A stretch of DNA of 64,000 nucleotides, from the NCBI RefSeq assembly GCF_902810435.1, contig NZ_LR778174.1, forward strand, positions 855,501 through 919,500, in the 5' to 3' direction. This DNA comes from Veillonella parvula (GTDB lineage Bacteria > Bacillota > Negativicutes > Veillonellales > Veillonellaceae). Made by a program: the position numbers and the translations under genes. This document shows positions 18,501 through 26,457 of the stretch, piece after piece; the stretch's first letter is position 1; every line of letters begins with the position of its first letter. A model generated the notes under the pieces. The model searched no databases and was not told the DNA's origin. It saw only the letters and a program-made list of their open reading frames with translations.

Positions 18501-18722
18501 ACATGGTGTGTTAATCAGGATGAACTTATGGTTTCTGTAAATCAATCTACACTAGGTGAAGATATATACAATAAAAATAGAATAGTAGGCAGTGCTAACT
18601 ATCCTGTATATGTACAACAACACCCCGATTCTGATCCATTTTCATACCCTCAACACATGATAGAAGCATGGGAAGTATGTTTGTCTGATGAAGTTATACC
18701 GTTAAGAGATGAATTGAAGTAG
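15588..18722 (+). CDS. hsdR: Type I restriction-modification system, restriction subunit
   Basis: A 1044-residue ATP-dependent translocase/endonuclease. The N-terminal nuclease domain shows RRFDITLLIGGLP followed by IELK near residues 157-160 (the E-x-K core). The SF2 motor has Walker A HATGSGKT near 292-300, DECH near 413, FTGTP, and the SFRTNR-like motif VI (QAFSRTNRTY). The helical C-domain contacts HsdM. It follows hsdS by 18 bases with a weak ribosome site. Gene order M-S-R with R downstream of S means that any exchange between hsdS and the cassettes spans hsdR. Confidence 0.95.
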   Translation: MGKLNNTKEAQLEQNLIDLLCAQHGQWTFRSDLKTEEDLWNNLRNIIEIRNKSELNDNMLTDSEFKRIRSEILANTKTPFEAAKWLRGEKGKCSVVLERDNGLGRIELIIYSSIEKNGGFSSYEIVHQIAKNKSNLEERSRRFDITLLIGGLPIIQIELKTAIAKDGVKQAYYQIEKYIDEGTFSNTIFQTLQLYVMSNEQTTRYMAAAPKGELQDKFMFGWRTRDNTRVENINEFAKQVLNIPRAHELVSEYMILSEEVSSKILMVLHPYQIHAIEAIFEAASKHQSGYIWHATGSGKTITSFVSTKLLAQKSGIDRTIMLLDRKDLDNQTTSEFTKFASAYSTGVNTNKNTLIVGTGNTKELSNALKQDSSSNVVIVTTRQKLNKAVEYLQEKEPGRLANLRGKHIVFIVDECHRAISAQNMDDIKKVFPKSTWFGFTGTPIFEENKKSSDGQYARTTHDQYGEVLHRYTIKNALEDGSVLGFQVEHESTIHQDELANVVYRAMRSEEKNINYTDEELVSTIESMKDIDKEQYLQSTHYESDDHIQSVIRKILSPNNAYSKFVFKDGKPTMSAILTTSSIDMAKRYYKAIKKFTAHKNWLETQFPNNPLRQGAVMNDPDFPRVAITYSLEENTKDSALKETEMAEIIDEYNQMFGTSWSIESINRYNGDINNRLARKKGEFKEFGKHLDLVIVVDRLLTGFDAPRCQTLFVDRNLQYAGLIQAFSRTNRTYKGKDKGLITTFRKPATMKEHVYAATRLYSQTNNNSSLIYPTYEESKKKFNAAYTALVKLEAINSNNPITEYAPVSDRINFVKCFQDLNKAYRAIASYDDFNIELDNDKHGTFSKKIAIIEDNIGLYNTIKASLKPDDKNEPGIELIDFFDSSTVQTYTVDKSYIDALLSEYEANSQDTRAKIEDALTKLNKSESVRTIYKHILDDIDTQVIDKDSNLLKIKREYFTKAYDSIVESFASTWCVNQDELMVSVNQSTLGEDIYNKNRIVGSANYPVYVQQHPDSDPFSYPQHMIEAWEVCLSDEVIPLRDELK

Positions 18723-18806
18723 CAACATAAAATCCTAAAGTATATTTGTTAATAATAGAATATCCGAAGTTTTGTCCGTATATGGTCAGAAACGTTTAGA
18801 TTTGGT

Positions 18807-18846
18807 CGTATTAGACATTATATGGTGTTTAATACGGCTTTTTATT
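18807..18846 (+). terminator. Terminator after hsdR
   Basis: CGTATTA (18807-18813) pairs with TAATACG (18830-18836) with further partial pairing inside, followed by GCTTTTTATTTT. Confidence 0.65.
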
Positions 18847-18848
18847 TT

Positions 18849-19405
18849 CTTGGGAACAGCGTAAGCTGGGAGATTTAGCTGAAATTGTACGTGGTGCATC
18901 TCCAAGACCGATAAGTGATTCAAAATGGTTTGATAATAATTCAGATGTAGGTTGGTTAAGAATTTCAGATGTTACAGCCCAAGATGGTCGAATTCAATAT
19001 TTAGAACAAAAAATATCTAAATTAGGTCAAGATAAAACTCGTGTTGTAAAAACACCACATTTATTATTGAGTATTGCCGCAACAGTAGGAAAACCTGTAA
19101 TCAATTACGTTCCAACAGGTGTTCATGATGGTTTTTTAATTTTTCTAAATCCTAAATTTAATATTTTATATGCTTTCTGGTGGCTAGAAATATTCCGAGA
19201 AGAATGGAATAAGTATGGTCAACCAGGTAGTCAAGTGAATTTAAATTCTGATTTAGTAAAAAATCAAGTTATTAATATACCAAATGAAAAAGAACAAGAA
19301 AAAATTAGTTCATTTTTAGAGGCTCTTGATAGAATTATTACCCTTCATCAGCAAGAGCCATTTCTATGTGGGAACAGCGTAAATGGTGGGGTAGAATTAT
19401 GTTGA
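18849..19405 (+). pseudogene. Silent hsdS cassette 1 (one TRD, same orientation as hsdS)
   Basis: An open frame without start codon or ribosome site encodes one complete TRD: it opens with WEQRKLGDLAEIVRGASPRP and ends ITLHQ, exactly the borders of the TRDs in hsdS. The stop comes about 18 residues later, after a stretch not related to HsdS. It lies just behind the hsdR terminator, so it is unlikely to be expressed as such. Border repeats: CTTGGGAACAGCGTAAG at 18849-18865 and ATTACCCTTCATCAG at 19337-19351. Best read as a donor cassette for HsdS specificity rather than decay, because the frame is intact. Confidence 0.85.
19337..19367 (+). repeat. Inverted repeat left of the recombinase gene
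   Basis: 31 bases starting ATTACCCTTCATCAG and ending AGCCATTTCTAT match the reverse complement of 20336-20366 at 29 of 31 positions. The first 15 bases are the TRD 3' border also found at 14880-14894 and 15495-15509. Confidence 0.92.
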
Positions 19406-20325
19406 CAATAGAGGAAAAATCCGAACTATTTTATATTTATTACGAAAAGTGGATACGAATTTATAAAGAAGGGGCTATTCGTAATGTAACAATGCGAAAA
19501 TATGAGATAACTCTATTATGGTTAAAAAAATTAGTTCCTGAACTTAAGCTTTCACAATTAAACAGAATATCGTATCAACAATTATTAAATGATTATGCAG
19601 AGTTTCATGAACGACAAACAACAATGGACTTTCATCATCAAATTAAAGCAGCTATATTGGATGCAGTAGATGAAGGATTTATTGATAGGGATCCGACGCG
19701 GAAGGCTATTATAAAAGGTCGGTCACCGAGAATAAAGAAAATCAAATATCTAAATCAGTTTGAATTACATACCTTGTTAGTTAACTTGAAGTTGACATCC
19801 GAGATTAACTGGGATTGGTTGATATTGATAATAGCAAAAACTGGGATGCGATTTTCAGAAGCTTTAGCATTAACGCCAAAGGATTTTGATTTTTCACATC
19901 AATCATTGATTGTGGATAAAACGTGGGATTATAAAGGAAATGGTGGATTCCTGCCAACGAAGAATCGCTCATCAGTGAGAAAAATACAGCTTGATTGGCA
20001 AACAATCATAAAGTTCTCAGAACTAATTAAAGGCTTACCTGAAGATAAGCCTATATTTGTGAAAGGTCGTGTATTCAATTCGACAATAAATGGTGTATTA
20101 GAACGGTATTGTAAAAAGTTGGGAATACCAGTCATATCAATTCATGGTTTACGACATACTCATGCCTCGTTGTTACTTTTCGCAGGGGTATCGATTGCAA
20201 GTGTTGCAAGAAGACTAGGGCATGCAAGTATGACGACGACACAAAAAACATATATCCATATTATTCAAGAAATGGAAAATAGAGATATTGATCTAGTGAT
20301 GCGGTCTATGGCTGGATTAGCATGA
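19399..20325 (+). CDS. Tyrosine recombinase (site-specific integrase) within the hsdS cassettes
   Basis: A 308-residue phage-integrase-family protein with an N-terminal SAM-like core-binding domain (about 1-115) and a catalytic domain. Expected active-site residues are visible: R151 (TGMRFSEAL), H249 and R252 (HGLRHTHAS), H275 (LGHASM) and the nucleophile Y285 (KTYIHI). The ATG at 19399 starts MLTIEEKSE; an upstream in-frame ATG at 19366 would add MWEQRKWWGRI from the border repeat. The ribosome site is weak. It is flanked by a 31-bp inverted repeat and sits between two oppositely oriented TRD cassettes, as in phase-variable type I loci of streptococci and Bacteroides. Confidence 0.9.
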   Translation: MLTIEEKSELFYIYYEKWIRIYKEGAIRNVTMRKYEITLLWLKKLVPELKLSQLNRISYQQLLNDYAEFHERQTTMDFHHQIKAAILDAVDEGFIDRDPTRKAIIKGRSPRIKKIKYLNQFELHTLLVNLKLTSEINWDWLILIIAKTGMRFSEALALTPKDFDFSHQSLIVDKTWDYKGNGGFLPTKNRSSVRKIQLDWQTIIKFSELIKGLPEDKPIFVKGRVFNSTINGVLERYCKKLGIPVISIHGLRHTHASLLLFAGVSIASVARRLGHASMTTTQKTYIHIIQEMENRDIDLVMRSMAGLA

Positions 20326-20335
20326 GAATTATTAT

Positions 20336-20366
20336 ATAGAAATGGCTTTTACTGATGAAGGGTAAT
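20336..20366 (-). repeat. Inverted repeat right of the recombinase gene
   Basis: Partner of 19337-19367. On the - strand it reads ATTACCCTTCATCAG, then TAAAAGCCATTTCTAT. Confidence 0.92.
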
Positions 20367-20884
20367 AGACTCATCTATTTGATTTATAAAATTGCTTATC
20401 TTATTTTGTTCTTCAAGTGATGGAATGGTAACATCCCACTTTTTTAACTCATCCATTGGAACCAGATTTGTCATGGCAGATCCAGGATTTGCTTGTGTCA
20501 GCTGTTTTTGCATCATATCTGACTGCATAAATTTGAGAAAGTATAGTGGATTAACAGAGTTCTTATCCACTTTAAATCTAATTAGCGCTTGATTAAAGAC
20601 ACCCTTCTTTATGCCATCTGGCACCATTGAGATTCTACCTATAGTACCTGCACCACTCATAATAAAATCGCCTGGTTGTATATTAAACCGAATTAACTCA
20701 TTATATTTCTCTTTTGAAATAAAATAACGAGTTACATAATTATCATATATGGCATTTTGTTGTTCATATACTACATAGTCAGACTTCTTTACAAAAGAAT
20801 CTTTTTTTAATGAACTACCAAATGGACCTCTTCTGATTCCATTTTGTGTATCTAATAAATCAAGAAACTTACGCTGTTCCCAAG
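20349..20884 (-). pseudogene. Silent hsdS cassette 2 (one TRD, opposite orientation)
   Basis: On the - strand an uninterrupted frame without a start codon runs from the border CTTGGGAACAGCGTAAG (20884-20868), giving WEQRKFLDLLDTQNGIRRGP, to SITLHQ and an immediate stop. It is one intact TRD of about 175 residues (FIMSGAGTIGRISMVPDG in the middle) with no spacer helix after it. Its TRD sequence differs from both TRDs in hsdS and from cassette 1, so four different half-specificities are present in the locus. Confidence 0.85.
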
Positions 20885-20903
20885 TAATTTTAAGGAGATA
20901 AAT

Positions 20904-20948
20904 ATGCAGAATTTTGATAATTATAATTATGAAAAATATGAAAAATGA
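20904..20948 (+). CDS. Possible 14-residue leader peptide coupled to the membrane protein gene
   Basis: ATG at 20904 with AAGGAG at 20892-20897 encodes MQNFDNYNYEKYEK, and its TGA overlaps the next ATG (20945) as ATGA. The main gene lacks its own good ribosome site, so translation coupling is plausible. Whether the peptide itself matters is unknown. Confidence 0.4.
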   Translation: MQNFDNYNYEKYEK

Positions 20949-21364
20949 GTGGAACTGAGTTTCGATTAAAGGTAAGTGAATTAGAGGTGAAATTGTCTGA
21001 AATTGGATTATCTTTAATTAAAGAATATGCTAGTGGCGGCTTAAAGGCACTACTTTTATTAAATGGTGCAGCTGGTATAGCTATCTTAGCTTTTCTAGGA
21101 AATATTTTGGGAACTGAATTTGAACGTTGGATTAGAGGAATTGCATGGGGATTAGTTTTCTTTTCGATAGGTGCCTTTTTTTCAACTATTTCTTGGTTAT
21201 TTGCCTATATATCACAAACATATTATAACGAAGCTAATGGTAATGATAAAATGATTAAGAATGGTACTATCTGGCGTAATACTACAATTATAACTGTTGT
21301 TGTTAGTGGAATCGCTTTTCTTGTTGGTGGATTTTTGATATTTTATGTTATAACTAGTTATTAA
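20945..21364 (+). CDS. Small membrane protein in the defence block
   Basis: A 139-residue protein with an N-terminal amphipathic helix (EFRLKVSELEVKLSEIG), then three hydrophobic segments at roughly residues 34-53, 62-88 and 112-135. The first reads LKALLLLNGAAGIAILAFLGN, a pattern seen in small membrane proteins of phages, plasmids and defence islands; no function is assigned. The position between the cassette-type RM locus and the SF1 helicase suggests an accessory role, as inference. Start overlaps the leader peptide stop. Confidence 0.6.
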   Translation: MSGTEFRLKVSELEVKLSEIGLSLIKEYASGGLKALLLLNGAAGIAILAFLGNILGTEFERWIRGIAWGLVFFSIGAFFSTISWLFAYISQTYYNEANGNDKMIKNGTIWRNTTIITVVVSGIAFLVGGFLIFYVITSY

Positions 21365-21526
21365 ATTACTATGAAATAAATGAGAAACATAAGATGTTCT
21401 TATTTGAGTAATATCTTTAAGAAACAGTCTGACTATACGGTTAAACTGTTTTTATTTGATTTTCATGAAATCTCTTTCTTCTACCTGTATAATATTTTCA
21501 TTAGTCTAATGAGAGGGTAGGTATAG

Positions 21527-24500
21527 ATGAAAGATACTGCAAAGCAAATTATAAAGTATTGGTATTCACTTGAATGTTTGCAACCGAAAGAGGTTCCTAA
21601 GTATAAAGCAATTCCTAAGAAGTATGTTAATGAGCTTGTATTTACTACTGAGAATGATACAACTACTATTTATCAACAGTCTGTAATAAAACCTTATTGG
21701 AAAAGAACAAATTCGCGTGTTTCTACGTATGTAGTCCCGTTACCAAATGATTCTTATAATTACTCTATTACTGATGAGATTAAATATTTTAAGGATGAAA
21801 AGGACTATGTTTTAGATGATGAACATGCTGTTCTATTATGTGTAGTTAAAGGGACTGAAGTATTAGAGGCCTTCATTGATAAACTAGAAATTGAATATCC
21901 TGAAAAACCATATTTAGGGAATGTGTATAGTGCATCGTTTGTTGTTGATGCAGAGGGATACTATAAAGAGGGGAGTCTTCAAATTGCTCCTTTTATTTGG
22001 GTGATTTATCAAATGATGTCTCAGCCTGATGTGGAGTTTAAAGATATTAAGCTAGATGGTTGGCATGAGATTGTTAAATCAATTGAAGATAGTTTTAATC
22101 TTCCTGAGGAAAAAATATCTCTTGATAATGCTGCACGTGTAATTAATACATATTTACGAGAGCATATCTTAGAACCTATGGGTATTACCATGTTCCGTGC
22201 TGGTGATATTTATGGCTACTGTGGTTTTCAGGCAGAGGAGATTCAGCTAGTTAAAGCTGAGACAATGCCTATTAATGATTTAAAATCTAGCTTTTTCCTC
22301 GATGATTTACAGTTGGTGTTACAACACATTGATACATTAAAGGATAAAGATAAGTTATTGTCTTATATCAATAGTCTTAATCAGGATATTGAGCATTATG
22401 ATTTGTTAAAGGATACTGATCAGATGCGCAAATGGTATAATCCTAAGGTTTTACCATATGGTAGATGGCCTTCAAAGTTTAATTTATCCTTTATGCAGCA
22501 AATTGCTGTTAATATTGCTAAGGAGAACCCTAAAGATATCTTTTCTGTTAATGGACCTCCTGGTACAGGCAAAACCACATTATTGAAGGATATTATTGCT
22601 AGTAATATTGTTGAACGTGCTGTTAAGTTTTGTGAAAGCAATCATGTAAACGATATATTCGAAAAGGTTGTGGGTCGGGATGGGACCTCTTTTTACTATG
22701 ATATACCTAGTGATATTGCAGTATATGGCATGCTGGTGCTTTCATCAAATAATAAGGCCGTTGAAAATATTACATTAGAATTGCCAAATATTTCCTCTGT
22801 GGAAGAGGGGACTAATGGGTCTACATTATTTCATCCAGATTCCTCTAATCAACAGGTTGATTTATCTTATTTTGCTAAGGATAAGAAGTATCAATTTGTA
22901 AAATCTAATGAGGTATATTTTACCTTTTTAGCAGATCGTTTAGCAGAGAGTAATGAACAATGGGGCCTAATTTCTGCGAGACTTGGTAAGAAGTCTAATA
23001 TAAATACATTTATGCCAGTATTAGATGTATTATCCTCAGATATGTCCTCTATTATGCGTGTGCCTAGTGCTCAAGATGCTTTTGAAAGTGCCAAGAAACA
23101 GTTTCAGGCTCAACATAATCTTGTAAAAGCATTATTTACTTATGTAACAGACTATGAAGAGAATATTCATTTGATTCAAGAATTAAAGGTTAAAATCGAT
23201 AAATTAAAAGAGGAAGTTCTTGTAATCAATGAACAATTAAGTAAGTATTATGATTTAGATGATAATTTGTTGAAGTTGATAGAGCGTAAAAATAGTATTG
23301 AGTCTAAATTAATAGAGTTGAACAGCAAACGTTCTATTATTGATAAGATTTGGAATGCTACCAACTGGTCTATTTTAGAAGCCATGAGTAATGCTGCATT
23401 GTTATCAGTTATTGAAGACGAGACTACAAAGCTTCAAAATGATAAAGGTGAATTAGATGCATTACACCAGTTGGTTAATGAGCGTGAATCTATAATCAAT
23501 ACGAAAGATGGTTTATTAGCTGATATTAAAGGGCTTGATAATACTCTTCAAAAAATAGAAGAAATACAGCAAGATATTTTAGGTACATTAAAAATTAGTA
23601 CTAAAGATTCTATACATTGCTTTGATGATATATCGTCAAAGTTAATGTCAGCTGATATGGATAGAGCGGAGGCACACACAGCTTTCTTATATGTGTGTAA
23701 TTATTTGAATGAATGTAGAGAACGTTTGCTATATGATGCCTTACAATTACAAAAGACTGTAGTTATGAATGATGCTTTCAGAAAAAACATGCAATTACTT
23801 AGTCAGTATTGGGGCTCATTAAGTGATAGGAAAAAATTGCAGAAAAACTTTGATCTTAACATTATTTTTCCTGCACTAATTAATTCATTGATGATTGCAG
23901 TTCCTGTTATTTCCTCCACCTTTGCTGCTGTGGAGAGATTTTTGATTAATTGTAAATCTGAAAGCTCGTTAGGTACCATTATTATTGATGAGGCAGGGCA
24001 GGCGTCACCTCATATGCTTGTAGGGGCATTGTTCCGTGCGCAGAAGGCCGTAGTAGTTGGTGATCCTAAACAGATTGAACCTGTACAAACTGTACAGGAT
24101 TTGTTTGTAGAAAAAATTGGTGGCGAAGGTATTGGTAAATATCGGAGTAAAGAGCTATCTGTACAAAGTTTAGCTGATGCACAAAATCCATTTGCAGGCA
24201 TTATCAAAAATCTTGATGGTTCCGAATCTTGGGTCGGTTGCCCACTCGTTATTCATAGACGCTGTAAAGATCCAATGTTTACAGTCGCTAATGAGTTATC
24301 TTATGGTGGTTTTATGATTAATAAGACTATCAATCCGAAAGGGCCTATTGAGCCATGTAAAGAGAGCTGTTGGATAACTTATGATGGAAGTAATATTGAA
24401 TCTACTACGGGTAAAGATAGATATATACAAGTACAAGGCCAAATTGCTTTTGAACTGATTCAAAAGTTACGAGCAAGAAATGTGGAGTTTAAAGATATTT

Positions 24501-24865
24501 TTATCATTACACCATTTACTAGTGTTGCATATGGGTTTAAAAAGTATATGGGATCCCTTAGTAATGATATTGTGAATTGGACCAAGGAGGATAATAAGAA
24601 AGATTGGTTAGATGATAATATAGGGACTGTACATACCTTCCAAGGTAAAGAGGCTAAAGTCGTTATTTATATGTTAGGCTGTCAAAGCGATGGCACGGCT
24701 AATGGGGCTATTAAATGGGTTAACGCTAACAATGTAAATGTAGCCTTTACAAGAGCAAGGGAGTATATCTATGTTATTGGTGATGCTCCGAAATGGGCTG
24801 AACTCAATAAAAATCTTGCATTTGCCCAAAGGTACTTGCCTATATATACTTTAGAGGATTTTTAA
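21527..24865 (+). CDS. Large SF1 (Upf1/Dna2-like) helicase with coiled-coil insert
   Basis: An 1112-residue protein. Residues 1-330 are an N-terminal region I do not recognise. Walker A GPPGTGKTTL is near 343-352, Walker B IIIDEAGQAS near 818-827 and GDPKQIEPV near 844, followed by motif V-like TVHTFQGKEAKVV and motif VI VNVAFTRARE near 1070. These are SF1B Upf1/Dna2 motifs. About 470 residues between motifs I and II include a helical, probably coiled-coil stretch (about 540-700). Such proteins occur in bacterial defence islands, but the exact system was not identified. GAGAGGG precedes the ATG; single-gene unit. Confidence 0.85.
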   Translation: MKDTAKQIIKYWYSLECLQPKEVPKYKAIPKKYVNELVFTTENDTTTIYQQSVIKPYWKRTNSRVSTYVVPLPNDSYNYSITDEIKYFKDEKDYVLDDEHAVLLCVVKGTEVLEAFIDKLEIEYPEKPYLGNVYSASFVVDAEGYYKEGSLQIAPFIWVIYQMMSQPDVEFKDIKLDGWHEIVKSIEDSFNLPEEKISLDNAARVINTYLREHILEPMGITMFRAGDIYGYCGFQAEEIQLVKAETMPINDLKSSFFLDDLQLVLQHIDTLKDKDKLLSYINSLNQDIEHYDLLKDTDQMRKWYNPKVLPYGRWPSKFNLSFMQQIAVNIAKENPKDIFSVNGPPGTGKTTLLKDIIASNIVERAVKFCESNHVNDIFEKVVGRDGTSFYYDIPSDIAVYGMLVLSSNNKAVENITLELPNISSVEEGTNGSTLFHPDSSNQQVDLSYFAKDKKYQFVKSNEVYFTFLADRLAESNEQWGLISARLGKKSNINTFMPVLDVLSSDMSSIMRVPSAQDAFESAKKQFQAQHNLVKALFTYVTDYEENIHLIQELKVKIDKLKEEVLVINEQLSKYYDLDDNLLKLIERKNSIESKLIELNSKRSIIDKIWNATNWSILEAMSNAALLSVIEDETTKLQNDKGELDALHQLVNERESIINTKDGLLADIKGLDNTLQKIEEIQQDILGTLKISTKDSIHCFDDISSKLMSADMDRAEAHTAFLYVCNYLNECRERLLYDALQLQKTVVMNDAFRKNMQLLSQYWGSLSDRKKLQKNFDLNIIFPALINSLMIAVPVISSTFAAVERFLINCKSESSLGTIIIDEAGQASPHMLVGALFRAQKAVVVGDPKQIEPVQTVQDLFVEKIGGEGIGKYRSKELSVQSLADAQNPFAGIIKNLDGSESWVGCPLVIHRRCKDPMFTVANELSYGGFMINKTINPKGPIEPCKESCWITYDGSNIESTTGKDRYIQVQGQIAFELIQKLRARNVEFKDIFIITPFTSVAYGFKKYMGSLSNDIVNWTKEDNKKDWLDDNIGTVHTFQGKEAKVVIYMLGCQSDGTANGAIKWVNANNVNVAFTRAREYIYVIGDAPKWAELNKNLAFAQRYLPIYTLEDF

Positions 24866-24970
24866 GCGAATAAATTGCAATGACTATAGTAGATTACTAG
24901 ATTATAAGGCATAGGTTACTATAGATGTTTCTATAAAGAATTTATATGTACAATAAAGGTTTATAAAAGA

Positions 24971-25116
24971 AAACAAGGAAAGAAATCCTTAGACTCCTTT
25001 CCTTGTCCAGATATGATATAGTTTATATCCAAGTGAGGCATAAATGGTTTGGTCGCCAGACTTCGCTTCTAGTATTTATAATTGAAAAAACGGTCTGACA
25101 TCATGTCAGGCCGTTT
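24971..25116 (+). repeat. Intergenic repeat, copy A (RNA-like region without a toxin ORF)
   Basis: It matches 26607-26755 over its length: an AAACAAGGAAAGAAAT hairpin, GATATGATATA and TTTATATC, GTGAGGCATAAATGG, then GGTCGCCAGACTTCGCTTCT, and a terminator. In this copy the first hairpin is less perfect and no small toxin frame lies next to it. Confidence 0.85.
25088..25116. terminator. Bidirectional terminator behind the OFA carrier gene
   Basis: AAACGG-T-CTGAC pairs with GTCAG-G-CCGTTT. On the - strand it is followed by six T and lies just after the OFA gene stop at 25138. Confidence 0.75.
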
Positions 25117-25137
25117 CTCCATGCTTAAATGGAGTTA

Positions 25138-26349
25138 TTAGTTGTGTAATTCTCGTTTTCCGTATATTTTTAGGACTATAGCAATAATTGTATTTAACAC
25201 AAATAGAGCGGCAAAACATTCTAAAGCAGTAGTATAGCCATATCCTGCTTCGTGAAAGTATGATACGAGCATAGGGCCTGTGATGCCCGCTAATCCCCAA
25301 GCAGTTAGAATACGACCATGAATGGTAGAAAGTTGGCGTATACCGTAGAGATCTGCAAGATATGCTGGCATACAGGAGAACCCGCCACCATAGCAGGTGA
25401 TAATGAGAAGAATTAAAATTTGGAATGTTAGGGCGCTATTGGTTTGGGCGAGTAAATAGAATGCGACGATTTCTATAATAAAGAAAAGTATGTAAGTTTT
25501 TGCTCGTCCAAGGTAATCGGAGATCGTAGACCATGCAATGCGACCCCCGCCATTGAAGATACCGATGATACCAACCAGTGATGCAGCTGCTGTAGGTGTC
25601 ATACCAATGGCTTCTTGCGCCATAGGTGATGCTAAGGATAGTAGACCTATACCACAGGTAATATTAATAAAGAATACCCACCAAAGGGCACCGAATTGCC
25701 AAGTTTTCATGGCATCATTGGCTAGCATGCCATGGGTATGAACGTACATGGTAGATTTATCTTTCGTAGTTCGAGTTGAGTGTTTTTGTTGAGGTGCTTT
25801 CAAATAGAGCGAAGAGGCACCCATAATCACTAGATAGATTACACCGAGGATAATGAAGTTATTTACCAATCCAAATTGAGCTACGAGGAATTGCATAAGA
25901 GGCCCTGCAATGAGAGAAGCAAATCCAAAACCCATAATAGCTAAACCAGTAGCAAATCCTGGGCGATTTGGAAAGTATTTCACGAGCGTAGAAACTGGTG
26001 TTATATAACCAATGCCTAGTCCAATGCCACCGATGATGCCGTAGAAGAGATAGAGTAAGGTAAGATTGTGTATGCTAAGTGCATAGGCCGTACCCAATAA
26101 TCCGGTTACCCAGAATAACATAGCGAGAAGTCCACTTTTCTTAGGGCCAATTTTTTCTGCAAAGGAGCCAAGAAAGCCCGCAGATAGTCCGAGCATTAAA
26201 ATGGCTAACGAGAATGTCCATGTTGTTTGCGATAAAGTAAAACCCATATCTGCCATAATAGGACGTGTGAGTACACTCCATGCATATACGCTACCAATGG
26301 ATATGTGCAAACCAATGGCTGCTAATGCAATAAACCAACGATTTCTCAT
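25138..26349 (-). CDS. MFS transporter, oxalate/formate antiporter (OFA) family
   Basis: A 403-residue carrier with 12 predicted membrane segments. The N-terminal helix (LAAIGLHISIGSVYAWSVL) and the GIGLGIGYITPVSTLVKYFP and PNRPGFATGLAIMGFGFASL stretches are typical of the OFA family, whose known members exchange oxalate for formate or carry lactate-like monocarboxylates. A substrate cannot be read from sequence. AAGGAG precedes the ATG on the - strand. Its leader holds a probable riboswitch with a terminator (26420-26520), so expression is likely controlled by a small molecule. Confidence 0.87.
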   Translation of the reverse strand: MRNRWFIALAAIGLHISIGSVYAWSVLTRPIMADMGFTLSQTTWTFSLAILMLGLSAGFLGSFAEKIGPKKSGLLAMLFWVTGLLGTAYALSIHNLTLLYLFYGIIGGIGLGIGYITPVSTLVKYFPNRPGFATGLAIMGFGFASLIAGPLMQFLVAQFGLVNNFIILGVIYLVIMGASSLYLKAPQQKHSTRTTKDKSTMYVHTHGMLANDAMKTWQFGALWWVFFINITCGIGLLSLASPMAQEAIGMTPTAAASLVGIIGIFNGGGRIAWSTISDYLGRAKTYILFFIIEIVAFYLLAQTNSALTFQILILLIITCYGGGFSCMPAYLADLYGIRQLSTIHGRILTAWGLAGITGPMLVSYFHEAGYGYTTALECFAALFVLNTIIAIVLKIYGKRELHN

Positions 26350-26419
26350 AAGAAAACTCCTTTCATATAGGTGAGATACTCAGATATAGATAAAGAAGCA
26401 TTTGTTACGAGAAGGCAAT

Positions 26420-26457
26420 AAAAAAGACCATCTGAACAAAAGCTTGCCCAGACGGTC
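26420..26457 (-). terminator. Attenuator terminator in the OFA carrier leader
   Basis: On the - strand GACCGTCTG (26457-26449) pairs with CAGATGGTC (26434-26426), followed by at least six T. It lies about 75 bases before the start codon. Its left arm overlaps the putative pseudoknot partner of the aptamer. Confidence 0.85.

Noticed and set aside
18849-20884. hsdS fragments as simple decayed pseudogenes
   Set aside because: Both frames are intact over a whole TRD, with preserved borders and a recombinase between them, which argues for kept cassettes rather than decay.
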